From contig NC_084886.1 of the NCBI RefSeq assembly GCF_958979055.1, positions 48,067,654 through 48,131,653 on the forward strand: DNA of 64,000 bases, given 5' to 3'. Below, one piece after another: positions 36,432-47,525 of the stretch. The translations under genes were made by a program, and so were the position numbers. Origin of the DNA: Alnus glutinosa. Lineage: Eukaryota > Streptophyta > Magnoliopsida > Fagales > Betulaceae. Below the pieces are notes generated by a model. The model searched no databases. It was not told the origin of the DNA and worked only from the letters and a program-made list of their open reading frames with translations. Numbering within the stretch: the first letter of the stretch is position 1; the number at the start of each line of letters is the position of its first letter.

Positions 36432-36711
36432 AATTTTTAAATTAGAGTGCTACACAGTGACCCATAAAATAACAAATAAAAAGCTATAGCAGTTTCGTCC
36501 ACAAGAAAAAAGATTCCAGTCTCTTCCCGGGAAAGGTAGCCGTTAACGTTCTCTCCCAATTCGAATTTTCAAAAACCTCCCCACCAGAAAAAGCTTATTT
36601 TGTAACACATCCCACTCATCCTTTTCTTTCTTAGAACGAAACAGTGCGCATGCAAATACTACAAAACCAATCATAATCCCTACCCGGAGAAAGAATTGCT
36701 TTCTGGAACCC

Positions 36712-36718
36712 TATAAAG
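36712..36718 (+). promoter_or_regulatory. TATA box of the RING pseudogene
   Basis: TATAAAG in a promoter almost identical to that of the intact gene at 48.7 kb, so the copy may still be transcribed. Confidence 0.6.
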
Positions 36719-36857
36719 CCATTCTTTGCTCCATTTCTCCAATTCTTGTTTATACATATACCTTTCCCGGCTTGATTTCTTCAAAATAAACGCGTACCCA
36801 GGAAGCAAAAATCGAAACCCAATTGAGCTTTGAAGCTCGTGACTGCGGTAATCAATC

Positions 36858-37729
36858 ATGTCACTGAGCCCTCATCGAGTCTGAAACAATGGCACTCCGA
36901 GGACCAATGAGCTTTATTGGTGCTACCAGTGCCACCGTATGGTCAGGGTTGCCTCCACAAACCATCGGAAATCGCTTGCCCGCGTTGTTCCGGGCAGTTC
37001 GTATATGAGATTGACGTGGCCAGGCCTAGGCTCGTTGTTGATTTCACCGATTTCGATCCCTCTCGGGAAGCCCGTTTACTCGAGGCCCTTTCTCTCAGGC
37101 CTGACACTCCAATCACGCGTTTAAATCACGGCGTCTACAACCCGGAAACTGAAACTAGAGCTGAGAGGCGGTGGCGTCGCAGATTTCTTGTTAGACCTTC
37201 GGATCCTTCTTCTGACCTAAACGAATTGATCGAGCAAATGACTCAAAATGACCGGCCGGGGTCTCTTCCTTTACCCTATTGGGCAATCAACACAATACCA
37301 ACCGTGAAAATCATGGCCGACCATTTGACCAACGATTTGCATTGCCCCGTCTGCAAGGGGGAGTTCAATGTTGATGAGGAAGCGAGGGAATTGCCTTGCA
37401 AGCATATATACCACTCTGAATGTATTGTTCCCTGGTTGCATCATCACGATTCTTGCCCAGTTTGTAGGTGTCCTGTTCGCCTGTACAAGCTGTCCCCACC
37501 TTGTCAAGAAGATGCACGACAAAATGACTCTGAGCCTGAGGATATTCATGCTGGAGGGGGTAGCAGACGCCGGTGTTGGAGGTGCTTGAGATGGAGCCAA
37601 TTGGCCTCTTTGTGGCCCTTCCGTGCAAGATACCGGCCCACAAATCTATATGGTGATGACCGTGTCTGTACTTCTGGAAGAAGCAGTGAGAATCAAATTC
37701 TTGTTCTATTTTCGGTATCGATCCATTAA
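36858..37729 (+). pseudogene. Zinc-ribbon/RING-H2 E3 ligase pseudogene
   Basis: Compared with the intact copy at 48846-49904, the ATG and leader are preserved, but codon 9 is TGA (36882-36884) where the intact gene has CGA. One C is missing at about 36960 (ACAAACCATC against ACAAACCCATT), shifting the frame after the zinc ribbon, and about 70 codons of the Arg-rich middle region are deleted. From about 36965 to 37729 the frame is open and retains a complete RING-H2 (CPVC, ELPCKHIYHSEC, SCPVC) and the same C terminus ending VLFSVSIH. The first ATG in this restored downstream frame lies only shortly before the RING, so at most a truncated RING protein could be made. It is most simply a pseudogene. 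Confidence 0.85.
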
Positions 37730-38371
37730 CACCATGCCATTACTGATAGAATTAAGCCTTTTACTTTTGGTATCTCAGCTTCGTCTGAAGAAGGCAGCGG
37801 CCATAGGAGCAGACTGCGGATTTGTCGAGAATGATGGATGAGATCCGAACGATGGACAAGTGCCTGATCAAGACAATTCGACGGTTGAGTATCTTGTGAG
37901 GCATCTATACGGATCTAGAATATTAATAGTGTTAAAATATTAATTAAAATGGTTAAATTTGTTGGTGCAGTTTCCGATCCGGTGATATGTCAATACTTGA
38001 TTCGCTCTTTCGATATCCCGAGCCTTCAATAATTTTAATTCAAAACAATGAGAAAACGCCGGGGGTTTGGCCGGCGTTCCTCCCTCCGATGCCTAAGTCA
38101 ATAAAGAATTTTCTGGAATCAAGTGAGAGAAATCAGAATGTTCAAATACCTTGGTAATGGATTATTCATAGGCATAACTGAGCAGTTGGAGGATCTGAGG
38201 GTCCCGGATTTTCTGGGACTCCAAATCCATCTCGGAATGGGCATGGTTTGGAATTTCGAATTTTTAGGGATCTCGGGATTTCCTCTAAGATTGACAGCTT
38301 GATTTGACCCTGCAAATCTAGGGACATTAAATGAAGTGGATTTCAGTCCTTATAAACCTCTGATGTGTTAG
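37730..38371. other. Flank between RING pseudogene and solo LTR
   Basis: The first 200 bp remain homologous to the right unit. After about 37970 the sequence is unlike it and moderately GC-rich, possibly part of the same gene relic that continues at 41531. No intact frame is seen. Confidence 0.4.
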
Positions 38372-39803
38372 TGTAACGACTTGCCTTTTACAAAAAGACG
38401 TAAGTAAAAATTTTGAATTTTCACGTATCGTTATGACATCTATCATGACGTCATCAGGATATAATTTGACAACGGAATATAATTTAATGAACATCTAGGT
38501 TAAGAACATAGCCAGCATACAAGAGCTTCTAATAAAAATACCTCGTACTATAAAAGCAAGTATAATTAGGTCATTACACATAAGATAGGTCTTGTGCCAC
38601 GCAGGGCACGAACAAAATAACTAAGTTATCTAGAGTATCATTATTTATTACAATACAATAAGAGTATGAACATAATATCCGTCTAAGTACGATATGGACT
38701 ACTGCATAGCAGCCCACAAAACTGGAGATATCACGGTCTCATCACCTGCTATCAGGATCAGCCCAACCATCAGGGAAATCCTGATATTCCACATCCTCAA
38801 GACTTGTATTAATATTTAATATGGGAGAAGAATAATACAGAAGAAAACACTAAGTGAGTCAACCGTTTTCATTAATAAAATGAATGCTAGTTTATTTATA
38901 AAATGCAGCACAATGAATATATATCTTCATGATCACGTGTACATGCAATGTATAATCCACGTCACGAAGCATAGACATAAATTGTACATAAATGTAATCA
39001 TAAAGCAGTAATGTGATAGTTTTAATGCAGTGTCTTAATTATAATCATCTTTCTTACACACCACTCGTTCGTGAAACCATGGGTCCGGCGTTAGCGAGTT
39101 CTCTAGGGATTACCGTCCCCTCACTTAACGTTTAGTTGTTTGTTACTAGAAGCTAAAGGTCCCAGCGTCAGGTTATTTATTAGGTTCAACCGGGATCTGA
39201 TGGTCCCACCACTGGCCTATAACCCCTCTGCCTACCAGCTCGTTATTAAGTAGTTTAATTAAAATGTAAAATATGTAAACTCACATGCACAGCCAAATAA
39301 ATAACATAGTAAACACAATATTAATGAAAGGTTCACATCCCTCGATAAGTATAGAAGTACTTACAGTTTCGTTCGCAAGGTAAGTCATAATTACATTTAT
39401 GCATTAATAAATTATTTAAAACAACACTTAATGAACCTATTTACTAATGTCTTATTTAGTCATCGTTATAAATATAACTTCTTTTGATATTTATAAATCA
39501 CCTTATACATAAATAAATATAATGGTATAAAATATCATTATTCTGTTTATTTGAATTAAACAGAATAACAACATTATTGTTTTAAACGCCAGATATTAAT
39601 TTTAACCTAATAGTGCTATAAAAATATATTTTTCCATTAAGGCATATTTTCTCTTTCATTTTTGAAGCATCATTATATATTCATACATATGAATATACAC
39701 TCATGCACATATCCATTAAATACATATATATTTATATATACAATTATACATCTTTAATAAATATCTCAAATATCATTTTTCTCTTTCAACACATACTCTT
39801 TCA

Positions 39804-39890
39804 TTTTTTTTTTTTTTTTTTTGATATGTCCACACAAGAGGGGGAGAGGGATTCGAACTAGTGACCTCCGCTTCATGAGGCGTGGTCCAC
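39804..39890 (-). mobile_element. tRNA-derived SINE fragment
   Basis: On the minus strand: GGACCACGCCTCATGAAGCG, then a B-box-like AGTTCGAATCCC, then CTCTTGTGTGGACATATC and a poly(A) tail (poly(T) at 39804-39822 on the plus strand). Nested within the solo LTR. Family members occur at 43381, 52549 and 58154. Confidence 0.65.
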
Positions 39891-40369
39891 ATACTCTTTC
39901 ATATTTAAACACACATACATACAAATTTTAAACACAATACACACACCTCTCTCTCTCTCTACCCGAAACACATACTGCACTAACTCCTTATTTCCCTTCT
40001 CATTTTCACACCAAACTCTTCCCTCTCACTCACTGCCATACCACAAAGCACATACACAAACATCATCATACCCACTTCTCATCCAACACACATTACCTTC
40101 ACCATGCACCCCTGCCTGCTGTCCAACTCCAAAACACACACTACACCGCACAAAAACTCTCCTCTTCTCACACCTACACTGTCCAAAGCACATACATATA
40201 TATTTTCTCCCTTCTCTCATTCCTTTCCTCTCGTTTCTTCTCTTATAGCCCCCAAAACCTTTTCTTCCCTACACTGGCCGACACACACAGCAGTCTAACC
40301 TTCATCTTTTCTCTTCTTTAACACACACACAACACTCGAAACACCCAACAACAAGTTATATCTATACAC

Positions 40370-40488
40370 ATATACATATATACACATCTATATAGATAAA
40401 CACACACACACACGCACGCACGCGCGCGCGCGCATACACACACACATACATATATACACATCTATATAGATAAACACACACGCGCGCA

Positions 40489-40550
<62 letters not shown>
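40370..40550. repeat. Alternating purine-pyrimidine tract (CA, CG and TA repeats)
   Basis: Consists of CACACA, CGCGCG, CACGCACG and TATATA runs. A 76-bp unit containing CATCTATATAGATAAACACA occurs twice (about 40385 and 40461). Such sequence is Z-DNA-prone. The cysteine/valine-rich minus-strand frame here is an artefact. Confidence 0.9.
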
Positions 40551-41530
40551 AAGTTGTTCTAATGCTTTATTCATCAAGTAAAAACATAAATCAAGATCAT
40601 TACCTATTGGCTTGCTGTTCTATAGATCAGAAAACCCTTGAACTCGCTACAGAAATGATCCACACCAAAGAGAGAGTTGCTGTCCAGAAATCCCCTGTTT
40701 TTGGATTTAAAAACAGTGGTTGTTTTATGGTTTTAAAAGCTTGTTTTTGCTGAATTTTAAGAATAATTTAAAGCTTCAAACTTAGCTCGAGGATCACTGG
40801 AAATGAAAGAGAAGTATTGAAACTTTAAACTTGAAGTTTCAGCACTCAAAAGAAGAAGAACATAAACTGAAAACAACAGCACTTCCCCTTCATTTTTTTG
40901 GTTTTCCTAATCACCTCCGGTTGCACCCATGCATGGCTTATATAAGGGCTTCAATGGTTGAAATCATCCCAGCATTTCACGTCCTTAAGGGTCGGATTTG
41001 TAGCAGCTGACACTTTGAAATGATTAAACGAATAAAATCTAATCTTTAAGATTTTATAAATCTTATCTTAATCTAACTTAGTTATAAACTAACTAAACTT
41101 TGCTAACCAACTTAACTACCACGTTTTTGATCCACTGAACGCAGTTACATCAAGTGGGTTCGAAGATATTTTAGGATAAAAATCGTGATCTATCGCTTAC
41201 ACAAACACTGCATTACATTGCAGTAGAAAGTCGCTCGATCGATATTAAATCGATCAATCGACTTCCGTTTGATCGATTATATTATCGGTTAATTGTCTAT
41301 CGCTCGATAGAATATAAACTCGATCGATTGACTCCAATCTAATATCGCTTGATCGAATATAGAACCGATTGATCGACATTGATTAGCTCAGAATACATGA
41401 ATCTCTTTATATATATAACAAGATCACTTATAAAATCAAGGATTAAAAACTATCATTCCTAACACATGCTATAATTTCACATTAACGAATGAACACTTAA
41501 GCATGTAGTAATACTGGGTATTACAGTTAG

Positions 41531-41737
41531 GGGTCCCCGTATATCTCCCTCACATCTTTTTATGGTGACCTCGAGGCGAAGCTTCCTGGGCAAAAATACA
41601 CTCCCGAATCGGTGGCTGGACATTCGTTAGATCATGTGGTTCACATGCGACATTCAGACGCCTGACTGGATCACTTCAAGTTGGTCAACCCGACAGTGTC
41701 TCAATTCGGTCACGGGCCCATTTTTTCTCAGGAATGA
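41531..41737 (+). pseudogene. Coding-like relic next to the solo LTR
   Basis: A frame of 68 codons contains FYGDLEAKLPGQKYTPESV, then GHSLDHVVHMRHSDA, an internal TGA at 41663-41665, then LDHFKLVNPTVSQFGHGP and a final TGA at 41735-41737. The composition is that of real plant protein, and codon use is unlike the AT-rich flanks. I do not recognise the family. The solo LTR lies immediately upstream and appears to have inserted into this relic. Confidence 0.4.
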
Positions 41738-42445
41738 TAATTTCTCCAACAAAATCAATTATCCTTTTATCTGCTTAAGCTTTTTAAATAAACGGTAGTT
41801 TAACAAAAAGTAAACTATTTTCTAATCCTTAGCCTCTATTTATTGCAGCAGAATCATTTTTGGGGAGACAACTTGTGGTCAAAAGGGTAACAACGGTGAG
41901 TGGTAAACTAAAAATAATTTTCACGGGATACTTTAATTTGTATGTATAATGTATTTACTTGTTACTGAAACACATCTAAGATCGACATGTGTTCCTTGGT
42001 ATGTGAGAAATATATGTTTTTTTAATAGTATGTACTTCTTACATGTTTTTTTAATAACATTAATAAAAAAACGTGTGCTTCTCACATGTTTAAAGAATCC
42101 ATGTCACTCTTATTTATAGGTTGTTTGAAATTTTCTACAAATTTGTAGGAAATTTTTGTCTAATAATATTTGGTGTTAGAATATTTAGGATATTTTTTAT
42201 GTTAAGCTTTAATATATTTTCAAGTCGGTAATCAAATCTCTAAGGAACTGATTACCTTTTTTTAGCCTACCTCACTTACCTCAATTTTCCTATAAATAGA
42301 GAATGTAACACAATTGTATTAAAAAGTCAATAAGAGCAAAATCTAGCCTACAAGATACTTCTCAATGGTGGATGTAGGCTTCTACAGCTAAGCCACCCCA
42401 AAATTACTCTCTTTCTCTCTTCGCTTCCACTATCCTTTCACATAT
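41738..42445. other. Noncoding end of the left duplication unit
   Basis: Shares ordered blocks with 51058-51705, including TATAAATAGAGxATxTAACACAATTGTATTA and CAATAAGAGCAA. That block resembles an LTR end or a gene-terminal segment. No frame. Confidence 0.5.
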
Positions 42446-42454
42446 TTTATTTTA

Positions 42455-42596
42455 GGAAAATGATGGATTTACAACACCACTATAACAATTACATAACACC
42501 CCCTCACATGGGAATGAGCCCAGTGTGTGGGGTCCACCCCCATGTGAAGGGGTGTTGTGCAATTATTGTACCGGTGAAGTGTAGAAATCAAACCCC
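42455..42596. mobile_element. MULE-like MITE, 142 bp, copy 2 of family A (inverted)
   Basis: Same foldback family as 8469-8611, in the opposite orientation (CCCCCTCACATGGGAATGAG and complement). An exact 9-bp duplication TTTATTTTA flanks it (42446-42454 and 42597-42605). The right duplication unit lacks it at the matching site (about 51700). Confidence 0.87.
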
Positions 42597-43030
42597 TTTA
42601 TTTTATTATAAAATTGATTCTAATGCCTTTCAACACTTGGAACCTCAGACATAATTCTTACCAAACACTAAGCAATTAACTCTTTTAGCTGCATACAATT
42701 GCTTTACTCCCTGGCATGCTCGAATTACATAAAAGTATATATAGCGATTTCCAGTTGTAAATACTTTTTCATAAAAATGATTGGTATCGATCATAAATAG
42801 TTGTCTTCTTTTAATTCCCACAATCTTGAAATGCCAAAAAAAAAAAAAAAAAATCTTCATTCCTTCACCCAAAAGCAAATAAACAAACAACTCAAGGAAC
42901 ATACCTATTTTCACTCAAAATATTACTGGGCCAAATTCTCTAAGCAAAGATTTTCTTCTTGTTTCTTAGGCAATCTCCATAGCTAGAAAAATTAATTAAT
43001 AACAACATTTTAGTTATGGTATTTTATATT

Positions 43031-43151
43031 GAGTAATGCTAGAAATAAGACTTTTCTCTCTATTTTATCTCTGAAACTAATGTACCTTTTAAAATTATCA
43101 TTCACCTTTCGTGATAAAAATAAAACAAAAGTCATACTTCTAGCATTACTC
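43031..43151. mobile_element. Small MITE, 121 bp, related to family C
   Basis: Ends GAGTAATGCTAGAAATAAGAC and its complement. Degenerate 9-bp flanks TTTTATATT and TTCTATATC match at 7 of 9 positions. Terminal sequence shared with 11991-12172. Confidence 0.65.
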
Positions 43152-43204
43152 TTCTATATCTCCGCTGCACATTCCAGATTTAATTTACTAGCCAACTTTT
43201 TATT

Positions 43205-43320
43205 TATTTATTATTATTGGTGAGTTACACACGCAATACTCAATAAGATATGAACCCACAATCTCACCCTCCACCATTAACCCATTTGAGCTAAAGCTCA
43301 TTGGTTACTACCGGCCAACT
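43205..43320 (-). mobile_element. Second type of tRNA-derived SINE fragment
   Basis: On the minus strand: CAATGAGCTTTAGCTCAAAT (A-box region), then GGTGAGATTGTGGGTTCATATC (B-box region) and GTGTGTAACTCACC. A degraded relative lies near 57040-57150. Confidence 0.45.
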
Positions 43321-43380
43321 TTATCAATAGAAAAAACTGAGATGACCTTTTAAAATTATATCACATTCACTCAACTGTAT

Positions 43381-43450
43381 TGATGAAGCAGAGGTCATTA
43401 GTTCGAATCCCCTCTCCCCCCTCTTGTGTGGACATGTCAAAAAAAAAAAA
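43381..43450 (+). mobile_element. tRNA-derived SINE fragment
   Basis: GAAGCAGAGGTCATTAGTTCGAATCCCC (B box), CTCTTGTGTGGACATGTC and an A-tail. Same family as 39804-39890. Confidence 0.65.
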
Positions 43451-43860
43451 CCGTATTGATGGTATGATCATTGCCAAGAATATGAATTAATATTTCCATT
43501 GGTTCATTGATTGATCAAAACAATGAATTTAGTTTAACTTAAATAGCGTAGAATTAGGTTTTCAATTTCAACAATTAGGTCATTATGTTTTTCTTTAATT
43601 TCAAATGGGTCATTCCGTCAACTAATTTTCTTTTTAATAAACGGTATGTTTTGTCAAACGAATCATTTAATTTCACTTGCATCTCATTTAATATATCATA
43701 TGTTCTCTTTTAAAAAAAAAAAAAAAAAAATCATATGTCAATTGTATGTAGCACAATTACTTTAAATTATAAATATACCATAATTTTTTATTTTTTTTTT
43801 ACAAAAAAAAAAAAAGTTAAAAACAATTTCTTCCTTTAGAGTATATATGCAATTTAAAAT

Positions 43861-44348
43861 AGGGACAAATCCATATACCCCTCTTAAGTTACTACCCAAT
43901 TGACAATGTTTTCTCAAACTTTCAATTGGGACAATATCCCTTCAAATTACTAAAACATTATCAATGTCCCCTTCAAGGCCAACAAAAAGACAAAAATGAC
44001 CTTAAATTTTTTCAATAAATTCATTAAAAAAAAATTATAAAAAAAAAAACAAAAATTTTTATTTTAAAAAAAATGCCAATTTTTTTTACAAAAGAAAAAA
44101 TTTTAATTTTGTTAAAAAAAAAAAAAAACTATTTAGTTTTTCATTTAATTTTTAAATTTGGACACCCTTGGTTTTTATGTATTTCTTTTTTTGTTTTAGT
44201 TATTTAGTTTTTGAATTTTAATTCTTTTTTTATTTATTATTTTATTAAAGATATTTTCGTCATTAGGAAAACATTGACAATTTTTTATAGTTCGGGAAGA
44301 CATTGTCAATTGAGTGGTAGTTTGAGAGAGGTATGTGAACTTTACCCT
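43861..44348. mobile_element. Foldback element, 488 bp, with 7-bp target duplication
   Basis: Begins AGGGACAAATCC and ends TTTACCCT. The arms mirror each other (CCCAATTGACAATG with CATTGTCAATTGAG). TTAAAAT flanks both ends (43854-43860 and 44349-44355). Interior TCAATGTCCCC and CAACAAAAAGACAAAAATGA match the element at 5937-6549. Confidence 0.77.
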
Positions 44349-44734
44349 TTAAAATCTACGTGCCATGTGACACGTACAGTTAGTACATGACACGTCAAAC
44401 GATAGTCACGTGACATTAATTGATTGGTCTAACATGACATATTGTTAATTAATTTGAGAGTAAATTAATGGAAGGATCTATTTGAAACCAGAGAAAATCT
44501 GAGGACCTAATTCTTGAAAATCTAGGAATTAAATTAAAATCGCAAGAAAACCTATGGACTAAATTTAATTTTTCCCTTATAATAGGTATATTAAACAACA
44601 AAACAAATTTGTACTGAAAACAAAAACAAGATCAATTTTGATTTCAAACAAGGCCTAATCCATTTGGATATTGGCAACAGAAAATAATAATAATAATAAT
44701 AATAATTTGTAATCTAAAAATTTATTTTCTTTAT

Positions 44735-44990
44735 CAGGTTACAAATGTAAAATTAAAAGAACAAGGGAGACAAAACATAAAATCTGTTGTAGGACTATGG
44801 CCATTCTGTTGATTAGAGAATTTGGGTTCAAATCCTGGCAGCGGAAACATTTTTTTTATTTTATATTTCTGTTTTCGGAATATAATGATATAAGTATGTA
44901 AACATGGAAAAGTAAAACATGAAATCTGCTGTAGCACAATGTCAATCCTATTGATAAGAAACCAGGTTCAAATCCCGGCAGCTAAAAAAG
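44735..44990 (+). repeat. Two tandem tRNA-like B-box units
   Basis: AAAACATxAAATCTGxTGTAG is followed by GGGTTCAAATCCTGGCAGC (44824) and, about 141 bp later, a second unit ends GGTTCAAATCCCGGCAGC (about 44965). The T-arm sequences look like tRNA, but no complete cloverleaf can be formed, so these are tRNA-derived repeats, not genes. Confidence 0.5.
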
Positions 44991-45216
44991 TTTTGTTTTT
45001 TTTTATCATTAAATACTTTTTAGGATAACTTAACTTATAATTCCTGATTTGATTACTTTTGCAATCAAATACTCGGTTTAAAATGTGTCAATTTAGCGTA
45101 TTCATTTTTCAATTTCAACTATTCATTAGAATTTTTCGTTAGATCATGTCAAATTTCCAAAATACACCTTATTTTTTTTTTAGGAAAAATAAATAAAAAA
45201 GAGAAAAAGTTGCAAA

Positions 45217-45547
45217 GATTGAGGTGTTTATCAAAATTTAATGGACTATGCAAAAATACCCATACCTAAATTTTTGAAATTTTTTATAATTTTTTTTTTA
45301 AAAAAAAACACAGATTATTGACTCAACTGATCAGTAAAATGAAAATTATAATATAATTCATGAAATAAATTAAAAATGAGATTGAGGTGTTTGTCAAAAT
45401 TTAACGGACTATGCAAAAATATTGATACCTAACTCTTTGAAATTTTTTATAATTTGTTTCTTTAAAAAAAAAAAAAAAAAACACAGATTATTAACTCAAC
45501 TGATCAGTAAAATGAAAATTATAATATAATTCATGAAATAAATTAAA
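45217..45547. repeat. Tandem duplication, about 163-bp unit
   Basis: GATTGAGGTGTTTxTCAAAA...CACAGATTATTxACTCAACTG...CATGAAATAAATTAAAAATGAG occurs twice in a row (45217 and 45380). Few differences outside the A-tract indicate a fairly recent event. Confidence 0.8.
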
Positions 45548-45559
45548 AATGAGATGTTT

Positions 45560-47110
45560 AATTTACTTCAACAATTAGTTTTAGGTCCCTGCCTTGCTTT
45601 TATGCAAAATATTACCAAACATTTCTTATAGCAGCTTCTGCACGGTTAAATGAGGATTGAGAGTTATACAATTATCATAAGCTATGGTTTTTGTTTCTTG
45701 TCTAAATGGAAGGAAAAGGAGGAAAAAAAAAATAATTAAAGTTTTCATTCGAATTGGATTAGAGAAAATTATTTCAATTTTTTTTCTTTTTTTAGGGAAA
45801 GGTAATACTTTCATTAATAGAAAAAATGGTACATAAACCACAATAAAGGTGTATATAAGACCACCATAAAGATGTACATATTATACCTTCACAAGGGTGA
45901 GTACCCAACCTGAGCCAAACAAGACTCATATTATTACAGAAAGAATGCAACAAATGAGACCTAGTCAACCAGAATGATACCTCTGCGTTAACATATAACT
46001 TTTTTTGACCTGGAAGTCAGTCATACATTCTGGGCTAAAAGCAACGACTAGGTTAATAGCCACAAAGCAACCTGCCAACTAAACAAACATACAAAACAGG
46101 AAAACTCACACAGAACTGCCCTCCAAAGAAACTATTAAACTCACATATACTTGATATGAATTAAATATATGTCACTTTAACATACTGAGTTAGAAAATCT
46201 TTCTCAAACATGACTTTGTTCTTCAATTGGGTCATACCATGATGAGGTTTGGACACTTCAACAAGATATATAGTTGAAAGCTTTATGTGACAGGCTAGGC
46301 CCATAGATTAACAAATTATACGATACTTCGGCCCAAGTCAAATTGTAGTCTTCCCAAAAAAAATTATTTGGGCTTTATGCATCTATGTTGGGCTAGTTTG
46401 TCGAATCTAACCGATTGAGCAACCAAAATAATTTCAAGCTTTAAGACAGCCAGGGAAAATAGATAGAGTTTTTACTATAATTTCTTATAAACTTAAAATG
46501 ATAATTCACATTTTATGAAATTGATTACTATGAACTACCATGTAACGGTTGACATTTTAGTGACTGACATGATAAGTATTACATAGACTGTTTCGTCAGT
46601 TTATAAATAATTTAGTAAAAATTGTGGCACTCTGACAAAGTGAGAAGTAATAGTGATTTTACCTAATATATATATTATATATAGATATTATTATATGTGC
46701 AAATTGAATAGTTCTCTTTGGTGTAAAGATAACTTAGGGTATGTTTGGCAAGTGAGGGAACAAAAGAGAATAGTGAGAAAATAATTTTTGAGTTAATAAA
46801 AAGTGATAAATATGATATAAAGTATAATTAATTTGTATAGAAAAGTGAAAAAGTTATGTATTGTAGTAGATTTTTTTTTTTATTTGAATAGTAATAAAAA
46901 AAATTATTGATGTGATATAAAGGGTGAAAAAATTAAAATGTTTTGATATTGATTGTTTTTTGAAACTATAAAAATAAAGTTGAAATTTTTTGTGTTGCTT
47001 GCCAAACAAGGCCTTAGTTAATAATAATGTTTCTTGTTGTTGTACAAATTTCCTTCTTTTTTTTTCTCGCTCAAGGTAAGAAAAGTATTTTGATAACTCA
47101 TAAGATGAGG
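45560..47110. other. Noncoding part of the right duplication unit
   Basis: Holds blocks matching 33.5-34.5 kb and, at about 46736-47016, an element with AGGGTATGTTTGGCAAGT and CTTGCCAAACAAGGCCTT ends (a hAT-like MITE candidate). No gene. Confidence 0.45.
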
Positions 47111-47114
47111 ACAA

Positions 47115-47262
47115 GGATCATCTCTAGTTCAAATGAACTGGAGATGAGCCAGTTAGTATAAAAATAAAGATAAAATCATCTTTTCATAATTTTTTGGACA
47201 ATTTTACTCTTCTACTTAAACTAACCGGCTCCTCTACAGTTCATTTGAACTGGAGATGATCC
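47115..47262. repeat. Foldback element, 148 bp
   Basis: GGATCATCTCxAGTTCAAAT and its complement form both ends, with a nested palindrome AGTTCAAATGAACT in each arm. No clear target duplication. Confidence 0.65.
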
Positions 47263-47426
47263 AAATGTGTGTCATTAGGGCTGTAAATCGTCTTATATGG
47301 GTGTGGATAATACTTTTATTTTGCATCCGTACATCGCAGAAAATAAATTTTAGTAACTCCATCTGCATATGCACTTTACGAAATACGGCCATAACAGCAC
47401 ACATGCATGCGTTTTGAGCTTCTTTT

Positions 47427-47525
47427 GTAGTAAATCTAAGGGTTTGGATTTAATTTTCAACCATGAAATCAAATCCAAACCTTTAGATTGACTACAGCAT
47501 AGGTGCTGTAAAAAAATTTACAGCA
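47427..47525. repeat. Small foldback
   Basis: GTAAATCTAAGGGTTTGGATTT mirrors AAATCCAAACCTTTAGATTGAC, followed by a second hairpin TAGGTGCTGTAAA...TTTACAGCACCTA. Confidence 0.6.

Larger units (their letters stand above)
38372..41525. mobile_element. Solo LTR, 3,154 bp (probably Ty3/gypsy)
   Basis: Begins TGTAACGACTTGCC and ends GGGTATTACA, giving TG...CA with a 5-bp inverted TGTAA/TTACA. GTTAG flanks both ends exactly (38367-38371 and 41526-41530), the 5-bp duplication of LTR retrotransposons. No second LTR, primer-binding site or gag-pol frame lies inside, so it is a solo LTR left by recombination. Terminal TGTAACGAC...TATTACA resembles large plant gypsy LTRs. It contains a SINE (39804-39890), a Z-DNA-prone repeat (40370-40550) and a cluster of TCGATCGA-type motifs (41230-41385). 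Confidence 0.85.
33480..42650. repeat. Left unit of a tandem segmental duplication (contains the RING pseudogene)
   Basis: Homologous in order to 45.6-51.7 kb. Matching landmarks: 33560-33650 with 45600-45715 (TTATCATAAGCTATGGTTT); 33795-33880 with 46370-46440 (CTATGTTGGGCTAGTTT); 34440-34490 with 46690-46725 (AGTTCTCTTTGGTGT); 36485-37920 with 48470-50035 (promoter and RING gene); 41835-41890 with 51058-51120 (CTTTATTGCAGCAGAATC-like); 42170-42450 with 51425-51705. The left unit is longer mainly because it took in the solo LTR and the 711-bp foldback. Confidence 0.75.

Noticed and set aside
36917..37729. 270-codon frame as a functional RING protein
   Set aside because: It begins at TTG, not ATG; comparison with the intact copy shows an upstream stop and a frameshift, so it is the tail of a pseudogene.
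40362..40577. Cys/Val-rich minus-strand frame
   Set aside because: Translation of CA/CG repeats inside the solo LTR.
44824..44984. Functional tRNA genes
   Set aside because: T-arm-like sequences are present but no acceptor stem or D-arm can be paired.
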